Below, one piece after another: positions 5,164 through 5,248 of a stretch of 5,248 bases of DNA. The first letter of the stretch is position 1, and each line of letters opens with the position of its first letter. This stretch comes from JAVKNF01 sp031537795. Lineage in GTDB: Bacteria; Pseudomonadota; Alphaproteobacteria; Rickettsiales; Deianiraeaceae. The notes beneath the pieces were generated by a model. It had not been told where the DNA came from, made no database searches, and worked only from the letters and a program-made list of their open reading frames with translations. The stretch spans positions 1 to 5,248 of the forward strand of contig JAVKNF010000037.1 of the NCBI GenBank assembly GCA_031537795.1. The letters run 5' to 3'. The position numbers and the translations under genes were made by a program.

Positions 5164-5248
5164 ATGGAGCAAAAAATATCTAATATCGTTCATATAAAAG
5201 ATGCGATATTTAAAAAGGAGGATTCATTTAATTTTCAGGAAAAATTAC
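5164..5248 (+). CDS. 5' end of an unidentified CDS (truncated by window)
   Basis: ATG 5164 opens a frame that stays open to the window edge (28 full codons), starting MEQKISNIVHIKDAIFKKED. The visible residues are hydrophilic and lack a signal peptide or membrane helix, so this is not the start of a VirD4-type coupling protein, which begins with membrane helices. A second frame from ATG 5201 is also open to the edge (MRYLKRRIHLIF...) but looks less protein-like. An AAGGAGG at 5215-5221 inside the frame has no ATG/GTG/TTG at a suitable distance. If TATAAA at 5151-5156 is the -10, the transcript would start almost at the ATG. Confidence 0.5.
   Translation, partial: MEQKISNIVHIKDAIFKKEDSFNFQEKL

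Noticed and set aside
5215..5221. AAGGAGG as a ribosome binding site
   Set aside because: No ATG, GTG or TTG lies 5-10 bases downstream, and the bases read as ordinary Lys-Glu-Asp codons in the 5164 frame.
5201..5248. Alternative frame from ATG 5201 open to the window end
   Set aside because: The product is Arg-rich and less protein-like than the frame from 5164, and no signal upstream favours it.
1..5248. CRISPR array, tRNA/rRNA genes or insertion sequence
   Set aside because: No spaced repeats of CRISPR form, no tRNA cloverleaf or rRNA segment, and no transposase or terminal inverted repeats could be recognised on either strand.

Overview
This is a strongly AT-rich bacterial window, and most of its content looks conserved and vertically inherited. 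The RNase E/G is of alphaproteobacterial style (TTYIS and MPN blocks, compact C-terminus). The FolD carries an IPxTALG block that I recall from Rickettsia-type FolD. A VirB11 ATPase stands apart from other secretion genes, small genes are decaying, and no start codon has a clear Shine-Dalgarno sequence. Together these suggest a reduced-genome, host-associated alphaproteobacterium, most likely Rickettsiales or a relative. The lineage call is inference from protein motifs and composition, not from a search.

Layout. The left edge (to 254) holds the 3' end of a gene for a Gln/Pro/Tyr/Asn-rich protein built from 24-residue tandem repeats; two almost identical copies are visible. After a 130-bp gap come rne (385-2124, RNase E/G catalytic core) and folD (2132-3064, methylene-tetrahydrofolate dehydrogenase/cyclohydrolase), 7 bp apart and probably co-transcribed. 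A small convergent gene on the minus strand (3048-3431) encodes a single-pass membrane protein with a charged, helical cytoplasmic tail; its 3' end overlaps folD by 17 bp. The interval 3432-3981 has no intact gene. It holds a decayed coding region, including an 89-codon open stretch with no usable start behind an in-frame TAA. Then comes virB11 (3982-4974), the type IV secretion ATPase, with all catalytic motifs intact. A 189-bp AT-rich spacer ends in a 17-bp perfect inverted repeat just upstream of a new reading frame (5164 onward) that is cut by the window edge.

Functionally, rne and folD are housekeeping genes (RNA decay and processing; one-carbon supply for purines and formyl-Met-tRNA). 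The repeat protein and VirB11 point to interaction with a host or other cells. I do not see a clear new multi-gene system. The items most worth a second look are the near-identical repeat array, the altered cofactor loop of FolD, the cationic amphipathic C-terminal tail of RNase E, the decayed gene before an isolated virB11, and the palindrome before the last gene.
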